A stretch of DNA of 64,000 bases from Ustulina deusta (GCA_023159155.1 JAJNNX010000048.1:1-64000), one strand, 5' to 3'; shown: positions 24,279 through 35,446, counted from the stretch's first letter. The notes: a model not told the origin generated them from the letters alone. Numbers and translations: made by a program.

Positions 24279-24599
24279 CTAGTAGGCAGAAGTGTATAAG
24301 TAAGAGCTCAATATCATTGATTCCTGACCTTCTCCCCCCCAAGTATTTTGGGGGGGAGTCGGTCCTTTTCTAGACATAATTATCCTATAGTACAGACCCA
24401 CAGAGTAGCTCCTATCCTCCAGTGACCCTGGTCCCTGACACTCCCTGCTTCGCAGCTTCTTTTCTAGTTGCTTATAGCCCTTCCATTTAAAGTCCTTTTC
24501 CCACCAACCTCTCTTCACCTTGTTAATGTTCTTCGCAGCGTTCTCGTAGATGCGCTCGGTTGGTTGTTCGAGGAAGAAATCACAAAGTTCCGATCGCAC
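24279..24599 (-). other. Unrecognised open frame, possible relic
   Basis: About 107 codons open on the minus strand with protein-like composition near its start (FFLEQPTERIYENAAKN, then a Lys/Trp-rich stretch). There is no ATG: the frame opens at a GTG and extends a little further upstream to a TAG. It lies just downstream of the HET gene on the same strand but cannot be spliced to it by an obvious junction. It contains the hairpin at 24332-24358. It could be a decayed gene fragment or chance. Confidence 0.25.
24332..24358. repeat. GC-rich inverted repeat (hairpin)
   Basis: Perfect 11-bp arms, CTCCCCCCCAA (24332-24342) and TTGGGGGGGAG (24348-24358), with a five-base loop GTATT. Confidence 0.8.
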
Positions 24600-24915
24600 G
24601 GTTATGGCTGCTAAAGACCGTACATAAAGTGACTAATAAAGTGGACAATGTTAGGGATATATATCGCACCTACCCTATGGGAGTGGATATGGTGGGATTT
24701 TGTCTCTTATCTGCTTCCCCCTCCCACCCTCTCTCCCTCTCCTTTTATGTTCTCTCTCTATCATTCTCTTTGTGGAGTCTTTCAGATTTATCGACAGACA
24801 AAAAGTTTTGATCTGTTAAACAGCCGTAGCAACTATATTTGCTTTCAGATTCTCCGCCGTTTGACAAGTAGGAACACTATTATACATTTGTTACTCTGAA
24901 GGGGAAAAGTGGTAT

Positions 24916-25935
24916 TCAGGTGTTGTGGACTTTCCCTCTCCTCCTTGGGAACCAGTGTTTTGATGCCGTCGTTTTATCCAACCCATACTTCTCATCTAAT
25001 ATCTCTGTGGAGCCTTGAGTTGACGACTTGGTTGACACCGGCTGCACCTCGACCACCGACTGAGCAGAAGACGGCGGTGGGTGACAGTCATGCAATACGT
25101 GCATGAAGACGCTGGAGTCGTAATTCCTCTGTATTATTTCTAGTTGCAGCCTAGCAAACGCCTTAAGCCCTTCTCCGTAAAGTAAAGGCATATTCACGTC
25201 GAAGAGACCTATGAGGCAATAAGCCATGTCCTCGATACGGGTCGTCTCGCGCCCGGCGGCCCAACGGAGGCGCTCATAAACATTGAACTCGAATATCGAT
25301 CTCGAGCCATCCAGCACTTCCTCCGGTATCCTTGTGATTTGAGATAATGTCTGACTGAGGGAGCTTCTGGTTCCCATATAGTCCCAGTTGTGATCAAGGA
25401 ATTGAAGCTCGCTTGGTGCTACATGTTAGTTCCCGTTAGCGAAAGATGATAAGTGCTGAAGATTTCGAGGTAAAAAAAAAGGAGAATATTGGAAACAACA
25501 GTTTCGTTACCTACCCAACAATTCTTGCAACGTCCACCCTCTCGTGAACCATCGCGATTGCCCAAGGCCTTCAACCGGATCTGCAAGTTCCCGACGCCCC
25601 TCTAGAGATACATCATCCAGGTATGCATAACACATCGTAGATTGCTGATAATATCTGAACATGGAGTTGATGGCCTCACTCAATTCGGCGCTAGAGGCTT
25701 TATCAATGCAACACGTGTCAGCCCATAGCCATTCCAACCCATCTCGTCTCGCCACGCAGCAGGCAGCCTTGATCTTTAGTCGACCAAGCTTGTTGCGCAC
25801 CGCTCGAGGCTTCTGCATCTCCTGAAACGTCACCTCGTCTGAGGACCAGGTATGTGATAAAATGGCATAACGCGGTAAGTGGTGGTCGTTGAGGAATTCG
25901 CTTATTAGCAGTGTATTTACGTTTATCAAACGCAT
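24916..25935 (-). CDS. HET-domain protein
   Basis: Two exons: 25935-25515 and 25418-24916, giving 307 residues. The intron is GTAGGT...TAG and restores the conserved block WTLQELLAP across the junction. HET domain landmarks are in order: MRLINVNTL, YAILSHTWSSDEVTFQEM, WLWADTCCIDK, AELSEAINSMFRYY, YAYLDDV, SRWFTRGWTLQELLAP, then WDYMGT and TTRIEDMAYCLIGLFDVNMPLLYGEG. This is the standard short form of the HET family, whose members trigger incompatibility cell death when non-self partners meet. No NACHT, ankyrin or WD repeats follow; the protein ends about 60 residues after the HET module in a Ser-rich and then basic tail. It appears intact. HET genes are highly expanded and variable in filamentous ascomycetes. 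Confidence 0.9.
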
Positions 25936-27052
25936 TTTGTATGAGTTTGGATTTTACATGAAGTTGAAGGGATGATTGGCCAGGTAACAAGATTTACCTG
26001 AATGAGGGACTTGATGGGGTTCTGCACATTGAAACGTGCTGATAAGGCGGGTTAGATGTCTCCATTTGATTATGTATCAATTTAATGTTCCGTGATTGAG
26101 CCTTGGCTCTCTGCCTCGTGGGGTGATCATGTAGATGAGGGCGGGAATCTTCAACCGCAGAAGTTAAGTGATGATCTTAATAAGCGGCTGTGCTGCTCAG
26201 CCTCCGCTCCGCCCGCTACGTTTCCAGATACACTCCACTTGAATAGCAAATGTGACATCTCTTAGAGCTAGTAATTATGGAAATAGTATTAGAATTGAAG
26301 ATAGATCGATGGGAGAGACAAGCGAACGTCGTAGCGCAGATGGTGGTGATCACAAATTGGGTATAGCCCCCACCTACCGGTGCGTCATATCGTTGAGTTT
26401 GGGTTCGATTCCTAACAGCGCTATATGGTCAGTCGCTTTTGGCTCATTTCCCCCACATTGTTGACTTAGGTAGGTAGCGCACACGCAAACGCTGACTGAA
26501 AATGACAGCCCCTATTGAGGAATATACCGCGTATAACCTAATTATAAGTAGGAGAGGTGCTGAGGTATAAAAAAGGGGAAAGAACTAAAAATGAGAGTGA
26601 TCTGTAATTTACATGTCTATATAAAGTGTCTGGAGTGAAGCACGTATCATATCACCATGTCCAGCAAATGACCGTTAACCCTGCTTCCAGAAATTTCTTT
26701 ATGTTCCGTTGTATTAGCGTGTTGCACAATTCCTCCATCTGGGCTTGCCACTTACACCGTAATCAAGGGGTCAGCTCTAATCGTTTCTGCGAAGTACTAA
26801 CCCGACACGATGTGACCGGAGCTCTGGGCTGTTGATCTAGGTATTTCGGAATCCATACCGCTGTGGTTGCTGATCGTTGGGCAATATCAAACACCCGGTA
26901 CAAAGGCGTCTGCTGACTTATTGTGGCGGTACATGGGAGGCGTTGGGGTACATGAAGCGGGGGTGGCTACCGACTTGCTGATCCAAACAAGACGTATCTT
27001 CGTAAAGTTTCTGTGCGTCCTCCAATCGTCATTATTTTCTCCTCGAATCAAC
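25936..27052. other. Intergenic region between divergent genes
   Basis: No gene supported. Holds the upstream regions of the HET gene (minus) and the ACS-type transporter (plus), and a tRNA-like sequence at 26333-26422. Confidence 0.5.
26333..26422 (+). repeat. tRNA-like sequence, possible SINE or tRNA relic
   Basis: Contains GGTTCGATTCC (26402-26412), a good match to the Pol III B box and tRNA T-loop, inside a five-pair T-arm. The start AGCGCAG (26333-26339) pairs with the end CAGCGCT (26416-26422) at six of seven positions, like an acceptor stem. The D and anticodon arms do not fold canonically, so it is not called as a functional tRNA. A related fragment lies at 15101-15143. Confidence 0.35.
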
Positions 27053-29089
27053 ATGGAAGCCAACGAGCGGGATACTGCTCGTACCGCCGAGTACCCAGAG
27101 AAAGAAGGTGGCGAATACCGTGCTGGTCTTGATGAGACAAATGTGGGAACTCTAATGCATCTCGAGTTGATATTCTTAGCGCGACTATACTGATATTCGC
27201 TGACTCTGATAATAGTTACCGACATATCGAGATGCGAAAACGCGCAGAATCCTTCGCAAGGTCGACTATCGACTGATTCCCATGCTGACGCTTCTTTGTG
27301 AGTTGCCTTCGTAATGGTGTTTCTACCTGTTACCTTCTAATAAGTGCAATTCAGATGTGCTTGCATTTTTGGACCGTGGAAATGTAATGTGACCTGTCTT
27401 GTTACATAAAATGCACCTGGTCTGCTTCCCCAATTGATGTCATCATTGTAAATTGACTATTAGAGTGGCTTACTAGATTGGAAACGCTAAAGTTGCGGGA
27501 ATGAATAAGGATCTAGGTTTGTTTTATCTTTTGCACTAGAAGCCCTCTCTGACAAGCTGCGCAGGATTGACAGGAGCTCAATACAACATCGCGCTGACGG
27601 TTTTTTTTTTCCCATACGCTATTTTCGAGGTTTGTCGTCTGGACATCTGAAAATAACCGAAAACTTACGGAATACTTGCAGGTCCCAAGCAACATAGTGC
27701 TAAAGCTCCTTCGCCCTAGCGTATGGATTGCCATATTAATGCTCGCCTGGGGCGTGGTGAGTGATCACAGCAACCTAACGGACTGGACTCTGCTGGTGAT
27801 GGCCGAAGCTGACCAAATCAGGTCATGACATTCCAAGGTCTGATCAAAAATTATGAGCAACTCGTTGTCACACGACTTCTTCTCGGGTTCGCCGAGTCTG
27901 GATTTTTCCCTGCTGCCACATATCTCTTGACGACGTAAGCCTCATCCTTGCAACTGTGATCCATGTCCCCATTCACGATAGCCTGACCAGACCTGATCCA
28001 GAACTTGTGTAATAATAGTTGGTACTGTCGCTTCGAGATCCAGACCCGAATCGCCGTCTTCTTCTCCGCTGCGTCCCTGGCCGGTGCCTTCTCAGGTTTG
28101 TTGGCGTTTGCGATCGAGAACCTCGACGGCATAGGAGGTCTGGCCGGCTGGCGTTGGATCTTCCTTCTAGAAGGAATCGCGACGGTCCTCATTGGGCTTT
28201 CTCTCCCGTGGACACTACCAGACAGTCCAGCCTCCGCCAGTTTCCTCGACTTAGATGAAAAGGAGCACCTCCAATGTCGATTGAAGCAAGACACCGGGAC
28301 ATCCTCAGGGCAAGTTCAAATCGACGAGAAGTTCCAGTGGAAATTCCTCAAGGCCGCTCTCACAGAATGGAGGCTGTATTTCGGAGTAATCGCATACTGG
28401 GGAAATAGCGTGTGCCTCTATTCTTTCACCTATAGTGCTCCTAGTATTATCCTTCAACTAGGATACTCTAAAGCCAATGCCCAACTGCTCAGTAAGTGCA
28501 TGGACTTCATACCCAAAGCGCCAAACACGACTAAGCCGAGTTTCTAGCAATTCCGATTTACCTCCTGGGCGTTCTCAGTGTCCTACTGTTTTCCCGCTTG
28601 GCCGATAAGAGGCGGGTTCGTTGGCCGTTCATGGTGATTCCCTTCTGCATCTCCGCCATCGGATTTATCACTCTGCTGAGCATCCCACACCCCAAGTACC
28701 CCAGCTTGACGTATGCATTTCTCTTCACAGTTCCAGCCGGAGTCTATCCACCTATCGTCGGTATCCTAGCTTGGGTCGGAAACAATCTGGCGCCATCTTG
28801 GAAGCGCGCTGTAGGTATGGCGCTGCTCATATCTCTCGGCAACCTGGGAGGGGCGATCGGATCGAATATCTTTCTCGAAGAGCAGAACCCTCACTACTGG
28901 CTAGGCTACGGATTCTCGCTTGGGATTGTCGTCGCATCTGTCTTTTGCGTATCGACTCTTGCATATTCTTGGCATCGCGAGAATAAAAGGCGGGACACTA
29001 TGTCCGAGGAGGAGATTCGTGTGAAGTATTCCGAGCAGGAGCTATTGGATATGGGTGATAAATCGCCACTATACCGATACGTAATTTGA
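27053..29089 (+). CDS. MFS transporter, anion:cation symporter (ACS) family
   Basis: Nine exons, all with GT-AG introns and continuous frame: 27053-27142, 27216-27297, 27355-27383, 27477-27516, 27565-27629, 27682-27756, 27822-27934, 28019-28491 and 28548-29089, giving 502 residues, the normal family length. Landmarks in order: RRILRKVDYRLIPMLTLLY, VLAFLDRGNIGNA, LTGAQYNIALTVFFFPYAIFE, VPSNIVLK, GFAESGFFPAATYLLTTWY, GIGGLAGWRWIFLLEG, and a 6+6 helix layout with a long central loop. These are typical of the fungal Dal5/Tna1-like ACS group, which imports organic anions such as allantoate, nicotinate or related acids across the plasma membrane; the substrate here is unknown. Two exons are only 29 and 40 nt. 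The gene looks intact, unlike the other transporters in this island. Confidence 0.93.
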
Positions 29090-29497
29090 GAGGGGTTGGA
29101 GATCTCGAGTTGTCCGTTTGCCCGCATGACAACATATCTAATTTCTATACACAGGCAAGAGAATGACGGCAGCGCAAGACCTTCATGTATAATCATGATT
29201 AACGAAAATAAGCGACAGAGTATACGTATTTTTTTTTTCCGTTTCCCATTGAGTCCCAGAATAGTGAAATGAAAGGTTTCGACTCGAGCATTTCTCCGCA
29301 GAGCTTCACTCTATCATGACCAATCAAGCTTTGTTTCATGTTGCCGCGAATCGCAGGACCTGTAGCACATCGCCTGCATTTTCTTTTGCAGTCAGCATGA
29401 CGACCCCATTTCCATTTACCTACCCCTCATCGATCGCTCGACCGTCACCGTTCGGCGTTAAGCTCATCAGCCGCCATCTATTTATCGTTTTCAGATA
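29090..29497. other. Intergenic region between co-oriented genes
   Basis: About 400 bp, no gene seen. It contains the terminator of the transporter gene and the promoter of the next gene. Confidence 0.5.
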
Positions 29498-30910
29498 ATG
29501 TTCCCTTGTGGTTGTAGCCGAACCTTCGGCTCGAGTACAGCGCTGGCTCAACACCAAAATGACAAACACAAGATTGTCGTCGGTTCTGCCCGTCAGAACC
29601 TTCCCCCACCAAGCGCTAGCATGGCGCCTGCGAAACAGCCGCTTGCTCGCCATCCGGGAGATCGTTGGATGTGGAAGCATGCTCGAACAACCAAGGCTCA
29701 GCACGTCATATCGGAGGCGAATCTAGAACCGTGTTCTAATTCGGTCACGAGCGATACTGGTTACCAATTGATTTGCACTTACAATTGGCAAGACTCCAAG
29801 AAAGCAAGCATTGAGATACCTGGTATGATTGACCGTGAGATGACCACTCTGGTGTATCTTTGATTGTTTAACGGATGGCTACTACTAGGATTCGCGCCGA
29901 TTTGGCAACACGTGCCTCTGCCTATAGCGCTGCCACCCGACAAGGGCACATATTACATCGACCAAAGCGAAGCGCGGATCCCGGAGTACCCTTTCGAACC
30001 GGTGTTCCGAGCAGCAGAAGTCATGAGCCCGGTGATCAACTTCGACGACATCGACATCATAATCAATCGGAATAGCCTTAGGAAGTTTCTTGACTTCTGT
30101 GCTGGTATTGTTCAGGTGAGCTTTTGTGTCAACTTGTCGATAGTGCACAACACGCTATTCGTTGAGCGCTGCGAGAAGAGCGCGCGTCATCTCATCAGGG
30201 GCGCCGGGGGAACTGGCTGGGGTCATAATTTCGAGAAGGCGTTCACCAAAATATCGAAACCGGAAGACCGGAGTACTCAGCATCATCGCGTCCTAAAGTA
30301 TGCCATGGGTGGGTTGAACTGCCTGGTACGCTTTGAAGTCGATGCATGCTATGAGGATCCCGGCGAGAGGGGGGAATTAGTCGGCGACGGTGTTCAAAAT
30401 GATCTAGCATTAGAACTCGGCAATCTGTCTATCGGGAGCACCTCTGGAAACAACGAAATCGGCCCCACGCAGACATCGGACACCCGAAAGGGACTCAAGA
30501 TCATGCCTCAATCCACGGCAGCCGAGATCAAGACAAGCGCCTCACGGAAAACGCTTGGCAGCTGCTTGCCACAGCTGTGGTTCGGCCGAACTCCTTGGCT
30601 TATCGTGGGCCATCACGTCAAAGGAACATTTGACAGGGTTCACATTGCCAACGCAGAGCATCAATTCGCGGCGTGGGAGAGCAGGCACCAGATTAAGCTG
30701 AGGAAGATGGTTACGCTCCTTTCTCAACTGAGGGAAGCAGTTAAAATGAGTGGCTCAAAGCGATGTATAGCAATTTGCGAAAAGGGCACAAACCCCCGAG
30801 AGCTCGCGGTCTTCGAATCCACCTTCCTGAGGGACGCGCTTCCCAGTGATCTCATTCGCAAGTTCTGGAGCAAACGGGACGTGGAAAGGGCTAGTCCGAG
30901 TTCTGTTTGA
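29498..30910 (+). CDS. Conserved fungal protein with N-terminal C2H2-like motif
   Basis: Two exons: 29498-29822 and 29889-30910, giving 448 residues. The N-terminus has a C2H2-like finger, C4-x-C6-x12-H19-x4-H24, with TF and AL spacing as in such fingers but an unusually short Cys-Cys gap. After a variable linker, the conserved domain runs from about 100: APIWQHVPLP, DKGTYYIDQ, EYPFEPVFRAAEVM, NFDDIDIIINRNSLRKFLDFC, then LSIVHNTLFVERCEKSARH and GWGHNFEKAFT. Near the end come PQLWFGRTPWLIVG and a helical stretch. This is a large ascomycete family. Some entries are named geranylgeranyl pyrophosphate synthetase, but no DDxxD prenyltransferase motif is present, so that name is not adopted. The gene is intact; function unknown. 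Confidence 0.85.
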
Positions 30911-32580
30911 AATTGTCAGTCGCGTATGTGTGAAGAGGCGGCGGGGGCGTCGAGGCATTAGAGCGGCCGAAGGCCAGTTCGATATTGGTCATGCATAATA
31001 TAGGGGTAGAAATAGAAGAGGATGGAGACAATCGCATTCGAAAGCCCAGTTCAGTTGACACGTACCAAACGTTTCGACGTGGGAAGCCAGTTTTGACAAA
31101 CTTCTATACGCCAACAGCTTCACGGGTCCCAGAATCTCAAACTTCCGCCAACTCCTCGAGTATTCTACCGCCCTGTCCACCATGCTACCGCTTTCTCAGT
31201 CCCATTCCTAGGAGCCCAGCGTCAATCTCTGCGTCTGGAAATGTGAATATCATTGCTCTAATACCAGTAATCGCTTTACGAGCTTCAACCAGGTCCCCAG
31301 CGACACCAAGGCACACGAGAAGGGCTTACGGGCCGAATCTTTCTCATACCCAGTACCAAGAATTTCATAGTTGTTCTAAATGATAGTCCTAGAGCGTGTA
31401 GGATCTCAAACGGTTCGCCTTGATGGACATGGTTGATCCGTTCCAAGCCGTCGTGGTAGACCAGTTCCCGAGTTGCAAAGATTCGCGCCATGGGACGCAA
31501 CTTCGAGGGACGGAATACCTGAATGGCTTTGAACAGAAACAGGCCGAGATAAGGCTCTATGAGGTATGCATTGCCGGAAAATTGGTGAACATCCTCAAGC
31601 CAGTCTTTGCCAACCGTGAGGTGCTTGTGGAATCCTGATCTATTAGCAAACTATCTAGCCTTTAATGCGAATGGTGACGGATACCCTGCCTGTTCAACAA
31701 CTCGACAATGCTAGAATCCGCCACGGTATTCTAGAACTCATCAACCGAGAATCGCTAGACCAGCAATCCGTATGTAGAAGGGAGCCACTATTCTGACCAG
31801 GTGTCCGCACCCGCGGTCGTTTAAAAGCATATGAGATCTAAATCTCCTCATCCACATCCAGCCTAGGCCCATTGCGAACCTAGACGCAGAAGACAATCGC
31901 CTGCCGCTCCTCGAGAGGCTGAAGGTCCGTAATCAACATTTCCCGTCCATCAGGACTTAACAACTCTTTTCGAGCCGCATCCAAGAGAAAGGTCACTGCC
32001 AGACTCCCTCTATGAGCGCCAAATCTTTTCCGTGCTCTCAAACCACTGCATAGAAGCGGTGTGGTTTAAAGCGTAACAACACCCTATATTCTAAGGAAAT
32101 AATTGACTTGAGGGAGAAAAGAAAACAAAGCTGCTCTGTACATCTCCAACGACACTATAGTGGTAAATTGTGTGACGGTGTGTGGTTCGGCCATAGCAGC
32201 CATTCAACCATCAACTGCAGCAGACTTCGTTAGGCAAGGACCTAGTCTAGTGGGTAGCGAGGGCTAAGCCATAGAAGCTACGCATACCTAATAGGTAGTA
32301 GCCACAGGCGATGACAACCACCCTGCAACACCGCTACCAACATAATTGAATACAGCTATTATCAGGGAGTAAGACGAATAAAGCAGTCAAAAGAAAACCT
32401 AGACAAACTTTATTATCTATATTATCGAACACCATTATATAACAATTACACCAGATCGCTAGGTCTCTAGCATTTTGATGTATTCGCTGCAGCATACCTA
32501 GGTACTCTCAACTGCTTCTCCCAGCCCACACAGGCCATCTCCTCGGAATCCTAGGCTGAACTCCAATCGACGTACTCATC
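30911..32580. other. Intergenic region
   Basis: About 1.7 kb with no supported gene. One minus-strand open frame (31285-31640) has a protein-like look and is listed separately. The part just before 32581 should hold the promoter of the CDC123-like gene. Confidence 0.45.
31285..31640 (-). other. Unrecognised open frame, possible relic
   Basis: About 119 codons open between stops on the minus strand, with an internal Met near 31500. Some stretches look like real protein (DWLEDVHQFSGNAYLIEPY; HQGEPFEILHALGLSF). In a second frame further downstream the text continues plausibly (AGDLVEARKAITGI), which would imply a frameshift. No family was recognised. It could be a decayed gene or chance. Confidence 0.25.
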
Positions 32581-33570
32581 ATGAAGGTCAGAATTGTTAA
32601 TGTCGACCATCTCGAGGTCTTGGCAGATATCGAACAGCAGGCTTCATCACGGTCGCATGCAGACAACTCCGCGAGAGCGCGATTCAACACATCATTCCAC
32701 ACCGAGCGTGAAGCGCCTGATCTTCCGACCAGACCTTCCGAGAAGCCTTATTCGTTCAAGCGATGGCTTCCTCTCATTCTACGCTCGCGTGGGCTCGCCT
32801 CCTCGGACGCCCAGGTTGTCACGTTTTCGCTCGCCCAGGCCCGATTGCTTCTCCGGGTAGCCGAGGCATCCATACCGTCCCGCTCAATTAATCGCATCTA
32901 TCGAGAGGAGATGGACGAAGAAATAGTGCCGGTATTCGAGTCATTGACCTTTCCTCCAGAAGGGCTGTTCATGAGACTCGAAGCCTATTCGGCCAAAGAC
33001 GGGGCGCAGAAGATACCAGGGAACTCTGCGCTACGTTCCGTCCAGGAGATCCTGCTGCTCCTGTTGACATCGTTGCGAGCACGTAACGCCCTGTTCAATG
33101 CCCTCGAGGGAGATTCCAAGGTATTTGAGCTATTCTTCACTCCCTGGAATGGCCGCATGCGGAGCGAGAGAGAATATCGTGTCTTCTGCCCGCCTTTCCG
33201 TCCGGCGGAGTCGCTGCGCATTTCGGCAATCAGTCAGTATAGATGGCACAAGCAGTGGCTTTTCCATCTCGCATCCGACGAGCTGCGGAAACAAGCAGTG
33301 GAGAAGGTTGCCGAGGGCAGCAATGCGATAAGGAAGCAAATCGCGAAAGGACTAGATGTTGAGGATGAGATGGATGACATGTTGATGCGACAAGGGCTCA
33401 CATTCGACGTGTTCTTCAATGAGGAGCGTGATCTCGTCCAGCTGGTCGAGTTGAATGTTTTCGGTGTCACATCAGCGTGTGGCAGCTGCCTTTTCCAATG
33501 GGTTAGAGATAGGAAGACACTTGAGGGTCGTGGGGAACATGAAGATGTAGAGTTCAGGGTAACTTATTAG
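32581..33570 (+). CDS. CDC123 (D123)-like protein
   Basis: Single exon, 329 residues. The pattern is that of the CDC123/D123 family, ATP-grasp-fold proteins; the founding member chaperones assembly of translation factor eIF2. Visible landmarks are YSFKRWLPLILRSR near the start, LRSVQEILLLLLTSLRARNAL in the middle, EYRVFCPPF then ISAISQYRWHKQWLF, and near the end LTFDVFF followed by VQLVELNVFG and LFQW. The canonical acidic ATP-site motif LIDFNPFG is altered here to LVELNVFG, so this is a diverged paralogue, not the housekeeping gene, and its activity is uncertain. The frame stays open past the TAG for 23 codons (see findings). Confidence 0.72.
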   Translation: MKVRIVNVDHLEVLADIEQQASSRSHADNSARARFNTSFHTEREAPDLPTRPSEKPYSFKRWLPLILRSRGLASSDAQVVTFSLAQARLLLRVAEASIPSRSINRIYREEMDEEIVPVFESLTFPPEGLFMRLEAYSAKDGAQKIPGNSALRSVQEILLLLLTSLRARNALFNALEGDSKVFELFFTPWNGRMRSEREYRVFCPPFRPAESLRISAISQYRWHKQWLFHLASDELRKQAVEKVAEGSNAIRKQIAKGLDVEDEMDDMLMRQGLTFDVFFNEERDLVQLVELNVFGVTSACGSCLFQWVRDRKTLEGRGEHEDVEFRVTY

Positions 33571-34154
33571 GAGATCAGCGACTATGAGGGGTCCTTTTTG
33601 CCACCCTCTGAAACCGGCGAAGAGGATGATGAAGAGGGATAAGGTCGCCATGATAGCATGTGAGGAACAGCTTCATGGGGAACAGCTGCGAATGGCCAGA
33701 GAAGACTCAGAAGAGCAATGGCCGATAAAAGTAGTAGCTAGATCAATAGTAGAGAAATGATTGTGTTCCAGGATGACATAGGTATTGTCGGACCATAGAA
33801 TCAGATAATGATTATAGAGGTATTCGGGTTTTTGATCTAACGCTACTCTTCTTGCCTCGCCTCTGTAAGTGTTTGTCGATGCTGTAAGGGATGAGCGCAC
33901 AGATGCCAGTGTCCGGTCCGATCTTGGACGAGGCGTACAGAGGAATAGGCACACTGTCAGGTTTTGCCTCCTTCTAATACATTCTTTTGTGTGCAATACC
34001 AACTCGTACGGCGAATTTCGTGGCCGAATGCCAAATTTATATTCCGTTAATTCTCACTTGAAAGCTGCATCCGAAAAAGTGACCAGAATCGATGTCGGTC
34101 ATGTGCGGTTCTATCTTTTGCATACTAAGGGATTCACACCAACCCCCTGTCTTT
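33571..34154. other. Intergenic region between convergent genes
   Basis: No gene supported. Its first 72 bases are an in-frame continuation of the CDC123-like gene after its stop codon. Confidence 0.5.
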
Positions 34155-35443
34155 TTACCGATCGATCTTGGCCTCTTTCATGAAAGGACCGTGAGCTCTG
34201 ATCTCCCTTCCCCATCTGATAACTACGAAGGGAGTAGCAACGAGGGCTAAGGATATCAACCCGAGAAGAGTGCTGGCCCAATGAAACCCGAGATTTGTGT
34301 ACAGAGCCGGTGAAGCCAGAGAGAGAAATGCAATCGAAGTGTTCTCGGCTAAACCGACGGCAGCAAGAGCGCTCGCCGCATACTTGCTATATGCATCGAT
34401 CAGGTAGTTCGCAATACTAATCACGACAGCAGTAGTCCCGAAACCCACCATTCCCAAGCCAACGGTGATGGCTGCCCAATGCACCGTACTGTACGCCGCC
34501 CATGCGTAGGCAAACATGCCGCCTGTGACTCTGACGAATCCACCGATGATCGCCGCATACAGTCTGGCCTCGGGAATGGGCGTGCCCAGCATTTCAGTGC
34601 TTCGAGCCGTGGAAGAGTCATACCAGCAGTTAGTGGACAGAGAAAGCACGGTGCCCAAGATTTCGCCAACGATAATGGCACTTTGAACGTAACCTGCCTG
34701 TACCGGGCTCCAGCCGTAGAGTTCTCCATAAACCTGCTCGACCGACTCAGTGAACAGGTAAATCGTTCCCAGACTGAAGGCAGCCCAGAGAGCGGCGACA
34801 AAAACCACCCATTCGGTGAAAAACATATACAAGGGTCGTGTAAGGCTTTTGATGATACGCTGGCGCAATGGCGTGGAATCTGTTTCCTCTGCTGTGTATG
34901 CCCTCTTTCCCTCGCGGCGCAATTTTTTGGCCTTGGCTCGCAGGATTACCAAGCCGCGACTCTCTGGAAGGCCAAAGTACAAGATGGGGAAAAGGGCAGC
35001 GGTTGCAATCAATTCAATATACCTGATCCAACGCCAGGAGAGAGATCCAAGTATTGCAGCACCAATCATTGGGGCTAAACTTGTCGTCCAAGATATATCA
35101 GAACGTAAAGAGCCACTGGTATGCTCCTAGCCTTGTCCCCATGAAAAACATTTGACGTGATGCTGGCTACAGCGTCGCTTGTAAGCGGAACCCAGCCGCC
35201 GCTGAAAAATTGAACCACAACAAGCGTGGCAAAGTTAGGGGCCAGACCGATGGGGACTCGGAGGATTACGAAGACGAAGTAGGTGCCGAGCATAACTGGT
35301 CGAACCCCCCAAGTCTTCCATAGCAGGAAACAAGAGAAGCGGAAACAAGGCGGCTCCCACTCCTCAGGAAGTCGTGGACCAGTAGGGATGAGGAAACGGT
35401 TCATCAGAGATGCCAAATTCCTCCGCAATGGCCTTGTGGGCAA
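34155..35443 (-). pseudogene. MFS transporter pseudogene (DHA1-like)
   Basis: Reads as one 12-TM transporter from about TM1/2 to the C-terminus, but with lesions. From the 5' end: AIAEEFGISDEPFPHPYW; a TGA at 35364-35366 where relatives have Trp; a frame change at the C-run 35305-35310; then VRPVMLGTYFVFVILRVPIGLAPNF-type sequence through KARSIPVALYVL; a second frame change near 35075-35090; then an intact long frame (34155-35069) with LPESRGLVILRAKAKKLR and about eight helices. The pattern belongs to the DHA1 drug/polyamine-type MFS exporters. The N-terminal exon(s) are missing: the left side abuts a broken regulator gene in the same orientation. Non-functional as it stands, unless the indels are sequence errors. 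Confidence 0.78.
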
Positions 35444-35446
35444 CTG

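Larger units (their letters stand above)
22776..24915. other. Intergenic region with short repeats
   Basis: No well-supported gene over about 2.1 kb. It contains short tandem repeats (23600-23738), a strong GC hairpin (24332-24358) and one unrecognised minus-strand open frame (24279-24599), each listed separately. Confidence 0.45.

Noticed and set aside
26867..27052. Longer N-terminus for the ACS transporter
   Set aside because: The frame is open upstream of 27053, but the upstream residues are unlike family N-termini and the first exon from the Met at 27053 gives the usual length.
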